Source: Rhizobiales bacterium 62-17 | GTDB lineage: Bacteria; Pseudomonadota; Alphaproteobacteria; Rhizobiales; Beijerinckiaceae | Length of the DNA stretch: 64,000 nt | Assembly (NCBI GenBank): GCA_001898965.1 | Contig: MKVW01000009.1 | Location: 718,853 to 782,852 of the forward strand | Direction: 5' to 3' | Part shown: piece by piece, positions 25,849-33,552 of the stretch | How positions within the stretch are numbered: position 1 is the first letter of the stretch | How the letters are laid out: each line of letters opens with the position of its first letter | Made by a program: the position numbers and the translations under genes | The notes under the pieces: model-generated | Told to the model about the DNA's origin: nothing | The model's database searches: none | What the model saw: only the letters and a program-made list of their open reading frames with translations

Positions 25849-26541
25849 TTAAAACTCGGAGATACCGCCATGCGCGGCGGACCATTGCGCCGGTGCGTTG
25901 AGGAAGCTTTCGACTTCGGCGAGGACCTTCGGTTCGAAATGGCCGCTATCCTTGGCGACTTTGAGAACGTCCCACCACGTCGTCAAATAGTGGAGATTGA
26001 CGTTGAGTTCTTCCATCAGCTCGCGGCTTTTCGGGAAGATGTCGTAGTAGAACAGCACGAAGCAATGGTCGACCTTGGCGCCGGCTTCCCGCAGCGCCTG
26101 GCAGAAGTTCACCTTGCTGCGGCCATCGGTGGCGAGATCTTCGACCAGCAGCGTGCGGGCGCCTTCCACGACTTCGCCTTCGATCTGCGCGTTGCGGCCA
26201 AAGCCCTTGGCCTTCTTGCGCACATACTGCATGGGCAGCAGCAGGCGGTCGGAAATCCAGGCCGCGAAGGGAATGCCGGCCGTTTCGCCGCCGGCGATAT
26301 TGTCGATGGATTCATAGCCGATGTCGCGCACGATCGTGGAGGCGGCGAAATCCATCAGCGCCGAGCGCAGGCGCGGATAGGAAATGATCTTCCGGCAGTC
26401 GATATAGACGGGGCTAGCCCAGCCGGACGTAAAAAAAAACGGCTTTTCCTGATAGAAATGAACCGCTTTGATTTCGAGCAACATTTTTGCGGCTTCATGC
26501 GCGATGACGGATTTATCGATCGGCGCAAACAGATTCGACAT
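25849..26541 (-). CDS. pyrE: Orotate phosphoribosyltransferase (first copy)
   Basis: 230 residues. OPRT joins orotate and PRPP to OMP. The PRPP-binding loop is [14 protein letters not shown] near residue 130. Other typical segments are [20 protein letters not shown] near 38, [18 protein letters not shown] near 83 and [17 protein letters not shown] near 106. It is probably the housekeeping copy because it stands outside the pyrimidine operon. A second OPRT at 32364 shares the same core. It is divergent from that operon across a 390-base regulatory gap and precedes a LOG-like gene. Confidence 0.92.
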   Translation of the reverse strand: MSNLFAPIDKSVIAHEAAKMLLEIKAVHFYQEKPFFFTSGWASPVYIDCRKIISYPRLRSALMDFAASTIVRDIGYESIDNIAGGETAGIPFAAWISDRLLLPMQYVRKKAKGFGRNAQIEGEVVEGARTLLVEDLATDGRSKVNFCQALREAGAKVDHCFVLFYYDIFPKSRELMEELNVNLHYLTTWWDVLKVAKDSGHFEPKVLAEVESFLNAPAQWSAAHGGISEF

Positions 26542-26931
26542 CAGCGAACACTCCAGGCTGAAGGCCGCCGGTTGGGGGACCGACGCATTGAGAGGTACAT
26601 TCAGAGGATCTCCCCTGCTTCTTGCGCCCTATCCGGGGCGCGTCAATAGGCGACTCTGGAAGCAAACAACATAAAATCGCTCAAAAATTGAGCAATAGTG
26701 TCATTTTTTAGACAGCAGTATCTTTTTTGATATTTGCCCTTGTCAGTGAGATGGGGCTGTGAAATCATCGATCCTTCGTTTTTGTCAGCCGCCGGGCTTA
26801 AATCGGCTTATTCAAAAGGGCGACTAAACATCGGGCCGCCGGCCCGAGCGACGAAGCAGTTCTGGACCTGGCCGGCTTGCCGAGCTTTCAGCTCGTCCCG
26901 CCGGCGGGCTTGGCAAACGGGGGAATAGGCT
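26542..26931. other. Intergenic control region between pyrE and the pyrimidine operon
   Basis: No gene was found in these 390 bases. An AT-rich core at 26665-26740 holds the perfect inverted repeat GCTCAA-AAA-TTGAGC (26679-26693) and a TATC-T6-GATA repeat near 26720. A GC-rich stretch with a GAGCTTTCAGCTC hairpin lies near 26887, just before the GTG start at 26932. It must contain both divergent promoters and probably an operator. Confidence 0.55.
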
Positions 26932-28182
26932 GTGAGTGAAAATCAAGCTGCAACGGCGGAGTCTTTCTCCGCACCATCCGAGGTCGACAGCAAGGCGCGC
27001 AAGGCGCTGTGGGGCGCGGCCATCGGCTACGCCATGGACGGCTTCGACCTGCTGATCTTGGGCTTCATGCTCAGAGCCATCTCCGCCGATCTGCAATTGA
27101 GCCAGGCCCAGGCGGCTTCGCTGGTCACGGCCACCTTGGTCGGCGCGGTGGTCGGCGGTTTGGTCTTCGGCATGCTGTCCGATCGCATCGGCCGCGTCCG
27201 CGTTCTCACCTGGACCATCGTTCTGTTCGCCGTCTTCACCGGCCTTTGCGCTCTGGCGCAGGGTTACTGGGATCTCCTGATCTACCGCACGATCGCCGGC
27301 CTCGGTCTGGGTGGCGAGTTCGGCATCGGCATGGCGCTTGTCGCCGAAGCCTGGCCGGCCTCCAAGCGCGCCCGCGCTTCTTCCTATGTCGGCCTCGGCT
27401 GGCAGTTGGGCGTGCTCGCGGCGGCTTTGGTGAGCCCGTTGCTACTGCCCCATATCGGCTGGCGCGGCATGTTCGCTGTCGGCATCTTCCCGGCGCTGGT
27501 GGCCTATTTCATCCGCTACTCGCTGCACGAACCGGAAATCTTCGTCGCCAAGGTCAAGGAAAAGTCCCAGTCGGCTAAGCAGTCGGCGCTCGGGCTCCTG
27601 GTCAAGGATTGGGAAACGACCAAGCTCAGCATCGGCATGGTCATTCTCTGTTCGGTACAGAACTTCGGATACTACGGCGTGATGATCTGGCTGCCGAACT
27701 ATCTCGCCTCGCGCTTCGGCTTCGCTCTCACGCAATCTGCGATGTGGACCGCGGTCACGATCGCCGGCATGGCGCTCGGCATCTTCGCCTTCGGCCATAT
27801 CGCCGATCGCATCGGCCGCCGCCCGGCTTTCTTCGCTTATATGCTGGGTGCCGCGATCATGGTCGTCGTCTATTCGCGGCTGACCGATCCGACGCAGCTC
27901 TTGATCGTCGGCGCCATCATGGGCTTCTTCGTCAACGGCATGCTCGGCGGTTACGGCGCCTTGATCAGCGAGCTTTTCCCGACGGCGGCGCGCGCCACGG
28001 CGCAGAACGTCCTGTTCAACATCGGGCGCGGTGTCGGTGGCTTCGGGCCGGTCGTCATCGGTGCGATTGCAGGGCTCTACAACTTCGAGACGGCCATCGC
28101 CCTGCTCGCGGTTCTCTATGTCATCGACATTCTGGCCATGTGGTTCCTGATCCCGGAACGGCGTGGCGCGGAATTGGAATGA
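26932..28182 (+). CDS. MFS transporter of the AAHS type, candidate orotate importer
   Basis: 416 residues from GTG 26932, preceded by GGGGGAATAGG. Twelve membrane helices. The first helix carries GYAMDGFDLLILGFML, with the Asp-Gly-Phe-Asp motif of aromatic acid/H+ symporters, and the loop motif GMLSDRIGRVRV follows helix 2. The family imports organic acids by proton symport. It opens an operon of dihydroorotate, dihydroorotase and orotate enzymes, so orotate, dihydroorotate or carbamoylaspartate is a reasonable cargo. That cargo is inferred from neighbours alone. The next gene starts 9 bases downstream. Confidence 0.85.
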   Translation: MSENQAATAESFSAPSEVDSKARKALWGAAIGYAMDGFDLLILGFMLRAISADLQLSQAQAASLVTATLVGAVVGGLVFGMLSDRIGRVRVLTWTIVLFAVFTGLCALAQGYWDLLIYRTIAGLGLGGEFGIGMALVAEAWPASKRARASSYVGLGWQLGVLAAALVSPLLLPHIGWRGMFAVGIFPALVAYFIRYSLHEPEIFVAKVKEKSQSAKQSALGLLVKDWETTKLSIGMVILCSVQNFGYYGVMIWLPNYLASRFGFALTQSAMWTAVTIAGMALGIFAFGHIADRIGRRPAFFAYMLGAAIMVVVYSRLTDPTQLLIVGAIMGFFVNGMLGGYGALISELFPTAARATAQNVLFNIGRGVGGFGPVVIGAIAGLYNFETAIALLAVLYVIDILAMWFLIPERRGAELE

Positions 28183-28191
28183 AGTGGCGTC

Positions 28192-29040
28192 ATGAACCAC
28201 ATGCATCCTCATCACTTCGGTTCACAGACTGAGGCATCCCCGCACCATCCCGTGGTGGCGGAACTGACGGATGTCCTCAAGAACGAGCCGGTGAATGAGG
28301 AGTATTACCACCTCGTCGTCCGCTGCAGCCCAGAAGCTGCAGCGGCGCAGGCTGGGCAGTTCTTCCAGCTCCTGTGTCCGCATTCCGGCGAGGCGCAGCC
28401 GTTCCTGCGCCGTCCCATGAGTGTTTACGGGATGAATCCGCAAACGCGGGAGCTGGAATTCCTCTACAAGGTCACGGGCGCGGGCACACGCGGTCTGGCC
28501 ACCTTGCGGCCCGGCGATCAGCTCGATGTTTTCGGTCCGCTGGGCACGGGCTTTACCTTCGATCCATCGTGGCGCTCGATCGTCGCCGTCGGACGCGGCG
28601 CCGGCCTCGCCACTTTGGCGCCCTTGGCGAGATCGGCCAAGGAACGCGGCATTCACGTCACCGCTATTCTGAGCGCGCGGCGGCCGGATCTCCTGGTCTC
28701 GGTCGACCTCTTCCGCAGTTTTGGCGCCGACGTCGTCACCGTCACCGATTCCCGCCAGACCAGCGGTCCCGCCAATGTCGAGCGTATTCTGCGCTCGCTG
28801 ATCGCCGAGAACCGCTGCGACGCCTTCTTCACATGCGGCTCCAGCCGGCTGATGCGCGTGCAGCAGCGTCTCGCCCATGAATTCGATCTGCCGGGCCAGG
28901 TGGCGATGGAACAGCAAATGGCTTGCGGCATTGGCCTTTGTTATTGCTGCGTGCGCGATTTCAACGTCGACGGCGAAATCGTCAGCCGCCGCGTCTGCTG
29001 GGACGGCCCCGTCTTCGATCTCAAGGAGGCGTTGCCGTGA
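28192..29040 (+). CDS. pyrK: Dihydroorotate dehydrogenase electron-transfer subunit (PyrK-like)
   Basis: 282 residues. The FAD-binding segment contains FLRRPMSVYGMN near residue 65 and GTRGLATLRPGDQLDVFGPLG. The NAD-binding site is VGRGAGLATLAPLA near 132. A C-terminal [2Fe-2S] motif, CGIGLCYCC (Cys-x4-Cys-x2-Cys) then RRVCWDGPVF, has all four cysteines. PyrK passes electrons between NAD(H) and the FMN of class 1B PyrD. Most proteobacteria instead use a quinone-linked class 2 enzyme with no PyrK, so the pair is unusual here. It overlaps pyrD by 4 bases. Confidence 0.86.
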   Translation: MNHMHPHHFGSQTEASPHHPVVAELTDVLKNEPVNEEYYHLVVRCSPEAAAAQAGQFFQLLCPHSGEAQPFLRRPMSVYGMNPQTRELEFLYKVTGAGTRGLATLRPGDQLDVFGPLGTGFTFDPSWRSIVAVGRGAGLATLAPLARSAKERGIHVTAILSARRPDLLVSVDLFRSFGADVVTVTDSRQTSGPANVERILRSLIAENRCDAFFTCGSSRLMRVQQRLAHEFDLPGQVAMEQQMACGIGLCYCCVRDFNVDGEIVSRRVCWDGPVFDLKEALP

Positions 29041-30002
29041 ACGCCGTCGAGAGCAAGGTCGATCTCTCCGTCAAGATCGGCGGCCTGACCCTGCGCAATC
29101 CTATTATGCCGGCCTCGGGCACCTTCGCCGAAGGTTTGGAGAAGGTGCTGGATTTCGATCGGCTCGGCGCCTGCGTCACCAAGACGATCACCCGCGAATT
29201 GCGCACCGGCAATCCGCTGCCGCGCGTCGTCGAGCGCCCCGGCAGCCTCATCAACGCGATCGGCATTCCCTCCAAGGGCGTCGCTTATTTCCTTGAGAAG
29301 ACCATGCCGCATTATGCCGGCTACAGCACGCCGCTGGTCGTCTCCATTTCGGCGCCGACGGCCGAGGGTTTTGCCAGCCTCGCTGCCGAACTGACCATCC
29401 CCGGCATCACTGCCATCGAAGCCAATATCTCCTGTCCGAATATCGAGGAGGACGGCAAGGCCTTCGCCATGCGCGCCGAGTCGACCGAAAAGGTCACGCG
29501 CGAGCTGCGCAAGGCAACCAACCTGCCGCTGTGGGTCAAGCTCACCCCCAACACCGGCGAAATGCCGGACGTGGCGCGCGCGGCGGAAGCCTCAGGTGCC
29601 GATGCGGTGGTGGTCGCCAATACGATCTTGTCCATGGCGATCGATCTGAAGACCTTTCGCCCCTGCCTCGGCAATGTGATGGGTGGCCTGTCGGGTCCGG
29701 CGGTGAAGCCGATCATCCTGCGGCAGGTGTTTCAATGCGCCAAGGCCGTCGACATTCCGGTGATCGGCTGCGGCGGCATTTCCAATTGCGATGATGCGGT
29801 TGAATATCTGATCGCCGGCGCCAGCGCCGTGCAGGTGGGAACGGCGACCTTCCTGCAACCCAAGACGATGACGACGATCATCGATGATCTCGAACGTTTC
29901 TGCGCCCATCGCGATATCGGCCGCGTCAGCGATCTCATTGGCGGTGTCGTGATCGAGGAAGCTGACGAACCCGACCTCGCTTGGCTGGATCCGATCTCGT
30001 GA
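29037..30002 (+). CDS. pyrD: Class 1B dihydroorotate dehydrogenase catalytic subunit
   Basis: 321 residues from GTG 29037, overlapping the pyrK stop. The class 1 catalytic Cys lies in IEANISCPNIEEDG near residue 133; class 2 enzymes have Ser there. Typical FMN-barrel segments are NPIMPASGTFAEG, LWVKLTPNTGEM and VIGCGGISNCDDAVEYL. Lacking the membrane-binding N-terminal helices of class 2, it should be soluble and NAD-linked through the PyrK-like partner. Such enzymes work in either direction; with the amidohydrolase and transporter in the operon, orotate reduction is plausible. Confidence 0.92.
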   Translation: MNAVESKVDLSVKIGGLTLRNPIMPASGTFAEGLEKVLDFDRLGACVTKTITRELRTGNPLPRVVERPGSLINAIGIPSKGVAYFLEKTMPHYAGYSTPLVVSISAPTAEGFASLAAELTIPGITAIEANISCPNIEEDGKAFAMRAESTEKVTRELRKATNLPLWVKLTPNTGEMPDVARAAEASGADAVVVANTILSMAIDLKTFRPCLGNVMGGLSGPAVKPIILRQVFQCAKAVDIPVIGCGGISNCDDAVEYLIAGASAVQVGTATFLQPKTMTTIIDDLERFCAHRDIGRVSDLIGGVVIEEADEPDLAWLDPIS

Positions 30003-31285
30003 CCGCGCAGATTGCCCCCTCGGCCTATGTGGAAGACACGGCCGATCGCGATTTCGCCGCCGCCATTTTTGACGCGCTGCGGGCGCTGACCAGCGATGGC
30101 GAGGGCATCACGCGGCTCGCTTACAGCGAGCTGGAATCTGCGGCGCTCGATCTCGTCGAGGCGGAAGCGCGCCAATTGGGTTTCGCCACCGAGCGCGATG
30201 CTGGCGCCAATCTGATCATCACGCTTGAAGGGGGCGATCCGAGCCTGCCGTTCCTCGCCTGCGGTTCCCATCTCGATTCGGTGCCGCAGGGCGGCAATTT
30301 CGATGGCGCCGCCGGCGTCATCGCGGGTCTCACGGTTCTGGCGCATTTCAAGCGCGAGGGGTTTCGGCCGCAGCGCACGATCAAGATCTATGCGCTGCGC
30401 GGCGAGGAAAGCGCCCGGTTTGGGCGCGCCTATATGGGCTCGAGCGCGCTGTTTGGAAAACTCTCCGCCGCCGATCTCGCCTCCGTCGATGCCAATGGTG
30501 AAACCCTGGCGCAAGCCATGGCCTCGGTCGGCATCGCCATGGCGCCGATCGAAAAGGGCGAACGGCTGCTCGATCCCGCTCAGGTCTTTGCCTGGCTGGA
30601 GCTGCATATCGAACAGGGGCCAGTGCTGGTCGCCCGCAAGCTGCCGGTTGGCATCGTCACTGGCATTCGCGGCAATATCCGCCACGCCAAGGTCGAATGC
30701 CTGGGCGAGGCCGGCCATTCCGGCGCGGTGCCGCGCTGGCTGCGGCGCGACGCTCTGTTTGCGGTCGCCGAACTGATCACCCATCTGGATCGTCACTGGC
30801 GCACCATGCTGGAGCGCGGCCGCGATCTGGTCATCACCTGTGGCGTCATCGGCACCGATCCCAAGACCCATGCCCTCGCCCGTATTCCGGAGAAGGTGCA
30901 GTTTTCTTTCGAGGTTCGCAGCCAGAGCCAGGAGACGCTGGAGGCGTTCTACGACCTGTTCCTGTCGGAATGCGCCTTGATCAGCGAGGAGCGCGACGTC
31001 GAATTCAAGCTCGATCGGCGCATCGATTCCGCCCCCGCCGTCCTCGACCAGGGCTGGATCAAGCGGCTCGAAAAGGCGGCCGGCGACCTGGAGCTGCCAT
31101 GTGAAGATATTCCCAGCGGCGCTGGGCATGATGCCGCCGTCTTTGCTAATGTCGGAATCCCCGCCGCCATGCTGTTCGTGCGTAACGAGCATGGTTCGCA
31201 CAATCCGAAGGAAGCGATGACGATCGATGACTTTATTGCCGGTGTCAGCGTTCTCCGCACAGCGATCAAGGACGCGCTAGAATGA
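29999..31285 (+). CDS. M20 amidohydrolase of the carbamoylase/allantoate hydrolase family, candidate ureidosuccinase
   Basis: 428 residues from GTG 29999, overlapping pyrD by 4 bases. Two-metal ligand motifs are intact: GSHLDSVPQGGNFDGAAG near residue 88, LRGEESARFGRAYMGS near 131, LHIEQGP near 203, and the C-terminal EHGSHNP near 399. GEAGHSGAVP marks the dimerisation-domain junction. The family removes carbamoyl groups from N-carbamoyl amino acids, ureidopropionate or allantoate. Sitting between dihydroorotate dehydrogenase and dihydroorotase, its most likely substrate is N-carbamoyl-L-aspartate, giving aspartate, ammonia and CO2. De novo pyrimidine synthesis has no need of this enzyme. The substrate is inferred. 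Confidence 0.8.
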   Translation: MTAQIAPSAYVEDTADRDFAAAIFDALRALTSDGEGITRLAYSELESAALDLVEAEARQLGFATERDAGANLIITLEGGDPSLPFLACGSHLDSVPQGGNFDGAAGVIAGLTVLAHFKREGFRPQRTIKIYALRGEESARFGRAYMGSSALFGKLSAADLASVDANGETLAQAMASVGIAMAPIEKGERLLDPAQVFAWLELHIEQGPVLVARKLPVGIVTGIRGNIRHAKVECLGEAGHSGAVPRWLRRDALFAVAELITHLDRHWRTMLERGRDLVITCGVIGTDPKTHALARIPEKVQFSFEVRSQSQETLEAFYDLFLSECALISEERDVEFKLDRRIDSAPAVLDQGWIKRLEKAAGDLELPCEDIPSGAGHDAAVFANVGIPAAMLFVRNEHGSHNPKEAMTIDDFIAGVSVLRTAIKDALE

Positions 31286-32367
31286 GCATTTCCGAGCTCT
31301 TTCCCGATCCGCCGGCCAGCACCGTGCCGTCGATCACCATCAAAAGACCGGACGACTGGCATATCCATCTGCGTGACGGCGACGTGTTGAAGGCCGTCAT
31401 CCCGTTCACGACGTCGCAATTCGCCCGTGGCATCATCATGCCCAATCTGGTGCCGCCGGTGACGACGGTGGAAAGCGCGCAGGCCTATCGCGAGCGCATT
31501 CTCAAGGCCCGACCGGAGGGCAGCGATTTCACGCCGCTGATGACCTGCTATCTCACCGAGGCGACCACGGCCGATGAGATCGAGCGCGGGTTCAAGGAGA
31601 ACGTCTGGGCGGCCGCCAAACTCTACCCGGCCGGTGCGACGACGAATTCGCACGCGGGTGTGCGCGACATTCAGGTGCTGGCGCCGGTGTTCGAGCGCAT
31701 GGAAAAGATCGGCATGCCGGTCTTGATCCACGGCGAAGTCACCGATTGGAGCGTCGATATTTTCGATCGTGAAGCGGTCTTCATGGAACAGAAGCTGCTG
31801 CCGCTGCTCAAGCGCCATCAGGGTCTCAAAGTCGTGGTCGAACATGTCACCACCGCCGAGACGGTGGAGATCGTGCGCGCCCACGCGGGCCGGGTCGCCG
31901 GCACGATCACGCCGCATCATCTGATCTTGAACCGCTCGTCGCTGTTCAACGGCGGCCTGCAGCCGCATTTCTATTGCCTGCCCGTCGCCAAACACGAGCG
32001 CCATCGTCTTGCCTTGCGCCAGGCGGCAACCTCGGGCGACGGCAATTTCTTTATCGGCACGGATTCGGCGCCGCATCTGCGCAGCGCCAAACAGGCCGAA
32101 TGCTGCGCCGCCGGCATTTTCTGCGGTGCCACCGCGTTGCAGACTTATGTCCAGGTCTTTGACGAGGAAGGCGCACTGCCGCATTTCGAAGCCTTTGCCT
32201 CGCTCAACGGTCCGCGCTTCTACGGTCTGCCGGTCAATACCGGCACGATCACCTTGGAGCGGCGGCCGGATCGCCAGATGGCGGCCATAGAGGTGGCCGG
32301 CGAAGACATCGTCATGTTCCGGGGTGGTGAGCAATTGCCTTGGTCGTTGGGCGAGACGCGCAGATGA
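31282..32367 (+). CDS. pyrC: Dihydroorotase
   Basis: 361 residues, E. coli-type (class II) dihydroorotase. Metal and carbamylated-Lys residues are in place: DWHIHLRDGD near residue 28, KLYPAGATTNSHAG near 113, LIHGEVTDW near 150, VVEHVTT near 188, and the catalytic Asp in FIGTDSAPH near 260. The enzyme interconverts N-carbamoyl-L-aspartate and dihydroorotate. It is coupled by 4-base overlaps to the amidohydrolase before and the OPRT after. All catalytic residues are present, so it should be active in either direction. Confidence 0.93.
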   Translation: MSISELFPDPPASTVPSITIKRPDDWHIHLRDGDVLKAVIPFTTSQFARGIIMPNLVPPVTTVESAQAYRERILKARPEGSDFTPLMTCYLTEATTADEIERGFKENVWAAAKLYPAGATTNSHAGVRDIQVLAPVFERMEKIGMPVLIHGEVTDWSVDIFDREAVFMEQKLLPLLKRHQGLKVVVEHVTTAETVEIVRAHAGRVAGTITPHHLILNRSSLFNGGLQPHFYCLPVAKHERHRLALRQAATSGDGNFFIGTDSAPHLRSAKQAECCAAGIFCGATALQTYVQVFDEEGALPHFEAFASLNGPRFYGLPVNTGTITLERRPDRQMAAIEVAGEDIVMFRGGEQLPWSLGETRR

Positions 32368-33038
32368 CGTCAATCGCGGCCAAGGAGCGGGGACAAAAGA
32401 TCGCCGAGATCATGTTCAAGGCTGGCGCCATTCACGTCAGCCGACAACAGCCCTATATCTTGGCCGCCGGCTGGGCGAGCCCGGTCTATGTCGACATCCG
32501 TCTGTTGATCGGCGAGCCGGAGTTGCGCCAGCAAGCCGTCGCCCTGGCCACCGACTGGATGAAGGAAGCTTTGCAGACCAGCGCCTTCGATGCGCTGGTC
32601 GGCGCCGAGACGGCGGGCATTCCTTTCGCCGCCTGGATTGCCGAACGCACCGGCCTTAAATTTCGCTACATTCGCAAACGCCCGCTCGGCATCGGCCGCA
32701 ATGCTCAGGTGGAGGGCGGTGCGATTGATGGGCTCAACGCTCTCCTGGTCGACGATCTCACCACCGATGGGCGCAGCAAATTGAATTTCGTGCGTGGCCT
32801 GCGCGCTGCCGGTGCCCATGTCGAACATATTCTGACGATCTTTTATCACGATGCCTTTCCCGATGCCGGCGTCCGGCTGGGGCAGGCGGGATTGACCCTT
32901 CACGCCTTGGCCACCTGGTCCGACGTTTTGGCGGCGCAGGATGATGGACAGCTCTCGACGCAGGATCGCCAGGAGATCGAGCGCTTTCTCAGCGATCCGG
33001 TGGCGTGGTCGGCCCGCCACGGTGGCCGATCGGCTTGA
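32364..33038 (+). CDS. pyrE: Orotate phosphoribosyltransferase (second copy)
   Basis: 224 residues from ATG 32364, which overlaps the pyrC stop. The PRPP loop is ALLVDDLTTDGRSKLNF near residue 130; AAGWASPVYVDIRLLIGEPE and [19 protein letters not shown] match the first copy at 25849. It is clearly a diverged paralogue, not a recent duplicate. As the last gene of the operon it could convert part of the imported or formed orotate to OMP for UMP synthesis. A dedicated second copy supports a salvage or catabolic operon separate from the housekeeping gene. Confidence 0.9.
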   Translation: MTSIAAKERGQKIAEIMFKAGAIHVSRQQPYILAAGWASPVYVDIRLLIGEPELRQQAVALATDWMKEALQTSAFDALVGAETAGIPFAAWIAERTGLKFRYIRKRPLGIGRNAQVEGGAIDGLNALLVDDLTTDGRSKLNFVRGLRAAGAHVEHILTIFYHDAFPDAGVRLGQAGLTLHALATWSDVLAAQDDGQLSTQDRQEIERFLSDPVAWSARHGGRSA

Positions 33039-33117
33039 CTGACAGCACAACGGATGAAGGAGCGATGGCTATCAAGGCCGCATTCACTATTCGATTCATT
33101 GATGAATGGAGAAGCAC

Positions 33118-33429
33118 ATGCGTGAACTTCTGGAATGGCTGAAATCGCAGAAAGGTGGCGTGTCCACCTATTGGGAATTTCAACTGCGCGCGTTGAAGCT
33201 GCGCGCCACGGAGCCTGAACAGGCCGCCTGCCTCAGCCTGCTCGCCGATATCGCCGGCCGCTTCGCCGACAAATATTACGAAGAACCATTGCCGGTCGAT
33301 GCGGCGGCGGGCGCGTTGGATCGCCTGGGCAAGCTGCTCGGCAAGGCAGTCGAGAATATCGAGGCCGATGCCGCGACGCGCCTGCGCGTGCTCAACGAAA
33401 TCAGCGTTTCCGAACTCGAACCGGGCTGA
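33118..33429 (+). CDS. Small helical protein of unknown function
   Basis: 103 residues. ATG 33118 is preferred over in-frame ATG 33106 because GGAG at 33108-33111 is well placed as its ribosome-binding site. The product is mostly predicted helix, charged, without signal peptide or membrane segment (MRELLEWLKSQKGG at the start, KYYEEPLPVDAAAGALDRLG in the middle). I do not recognise the family. It lies 79 bases after the second pyrE and before the molybdopterin oxidoreductase, and could belong to either unit. Confidence 0.6.
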   Translation: MRELLEWLKSQKGGVSTYWEFQLRALKLRATEPEQAACLSLLADIAGRFADKYYEEPLPVDAAAGALDRLGKLLGKAVENIEADAATRLRVLNEISVSELEPG

Positions 33430-33487
33430 CGGCAGCCCAGATCCTTCGTTCTCTTCGGCAGTCTTGACGCGTTATCTTAAAAAGGAG

Positions 33488-33513
33488 ATTATGTCTCATA
33501 ATTGAGACATAAT
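33488..33513. promoter_or_regulatory. Perfect palindrome upstream of the molybdopterin oxidoreductase
   Basis: ATTATGTCTCA (33488-33498) and TGAGACATAAT (33503-33513) are perfect 11-base complements around TAAT. AT-rich in a GC-rich setting and placed just before the gene, it is almost certainly a protein-binding site. The regulator is unknown. Its CTCA...TGAG core resembles the repeat at 26679-26693. Confidence 0.65.
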
Positions 33514-33552
33514 CGGGCGATGCCCGCTCCACGCGTCAAGGGAATGCTGCCG

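Noticed and set aside
29732-32373. Long antisense frames (489 and 474 codons) across the pyrimidine operon
   Set aside because: They lie opposite well-conserved enzymes with intact catalytic motifs and show no motif of their own.
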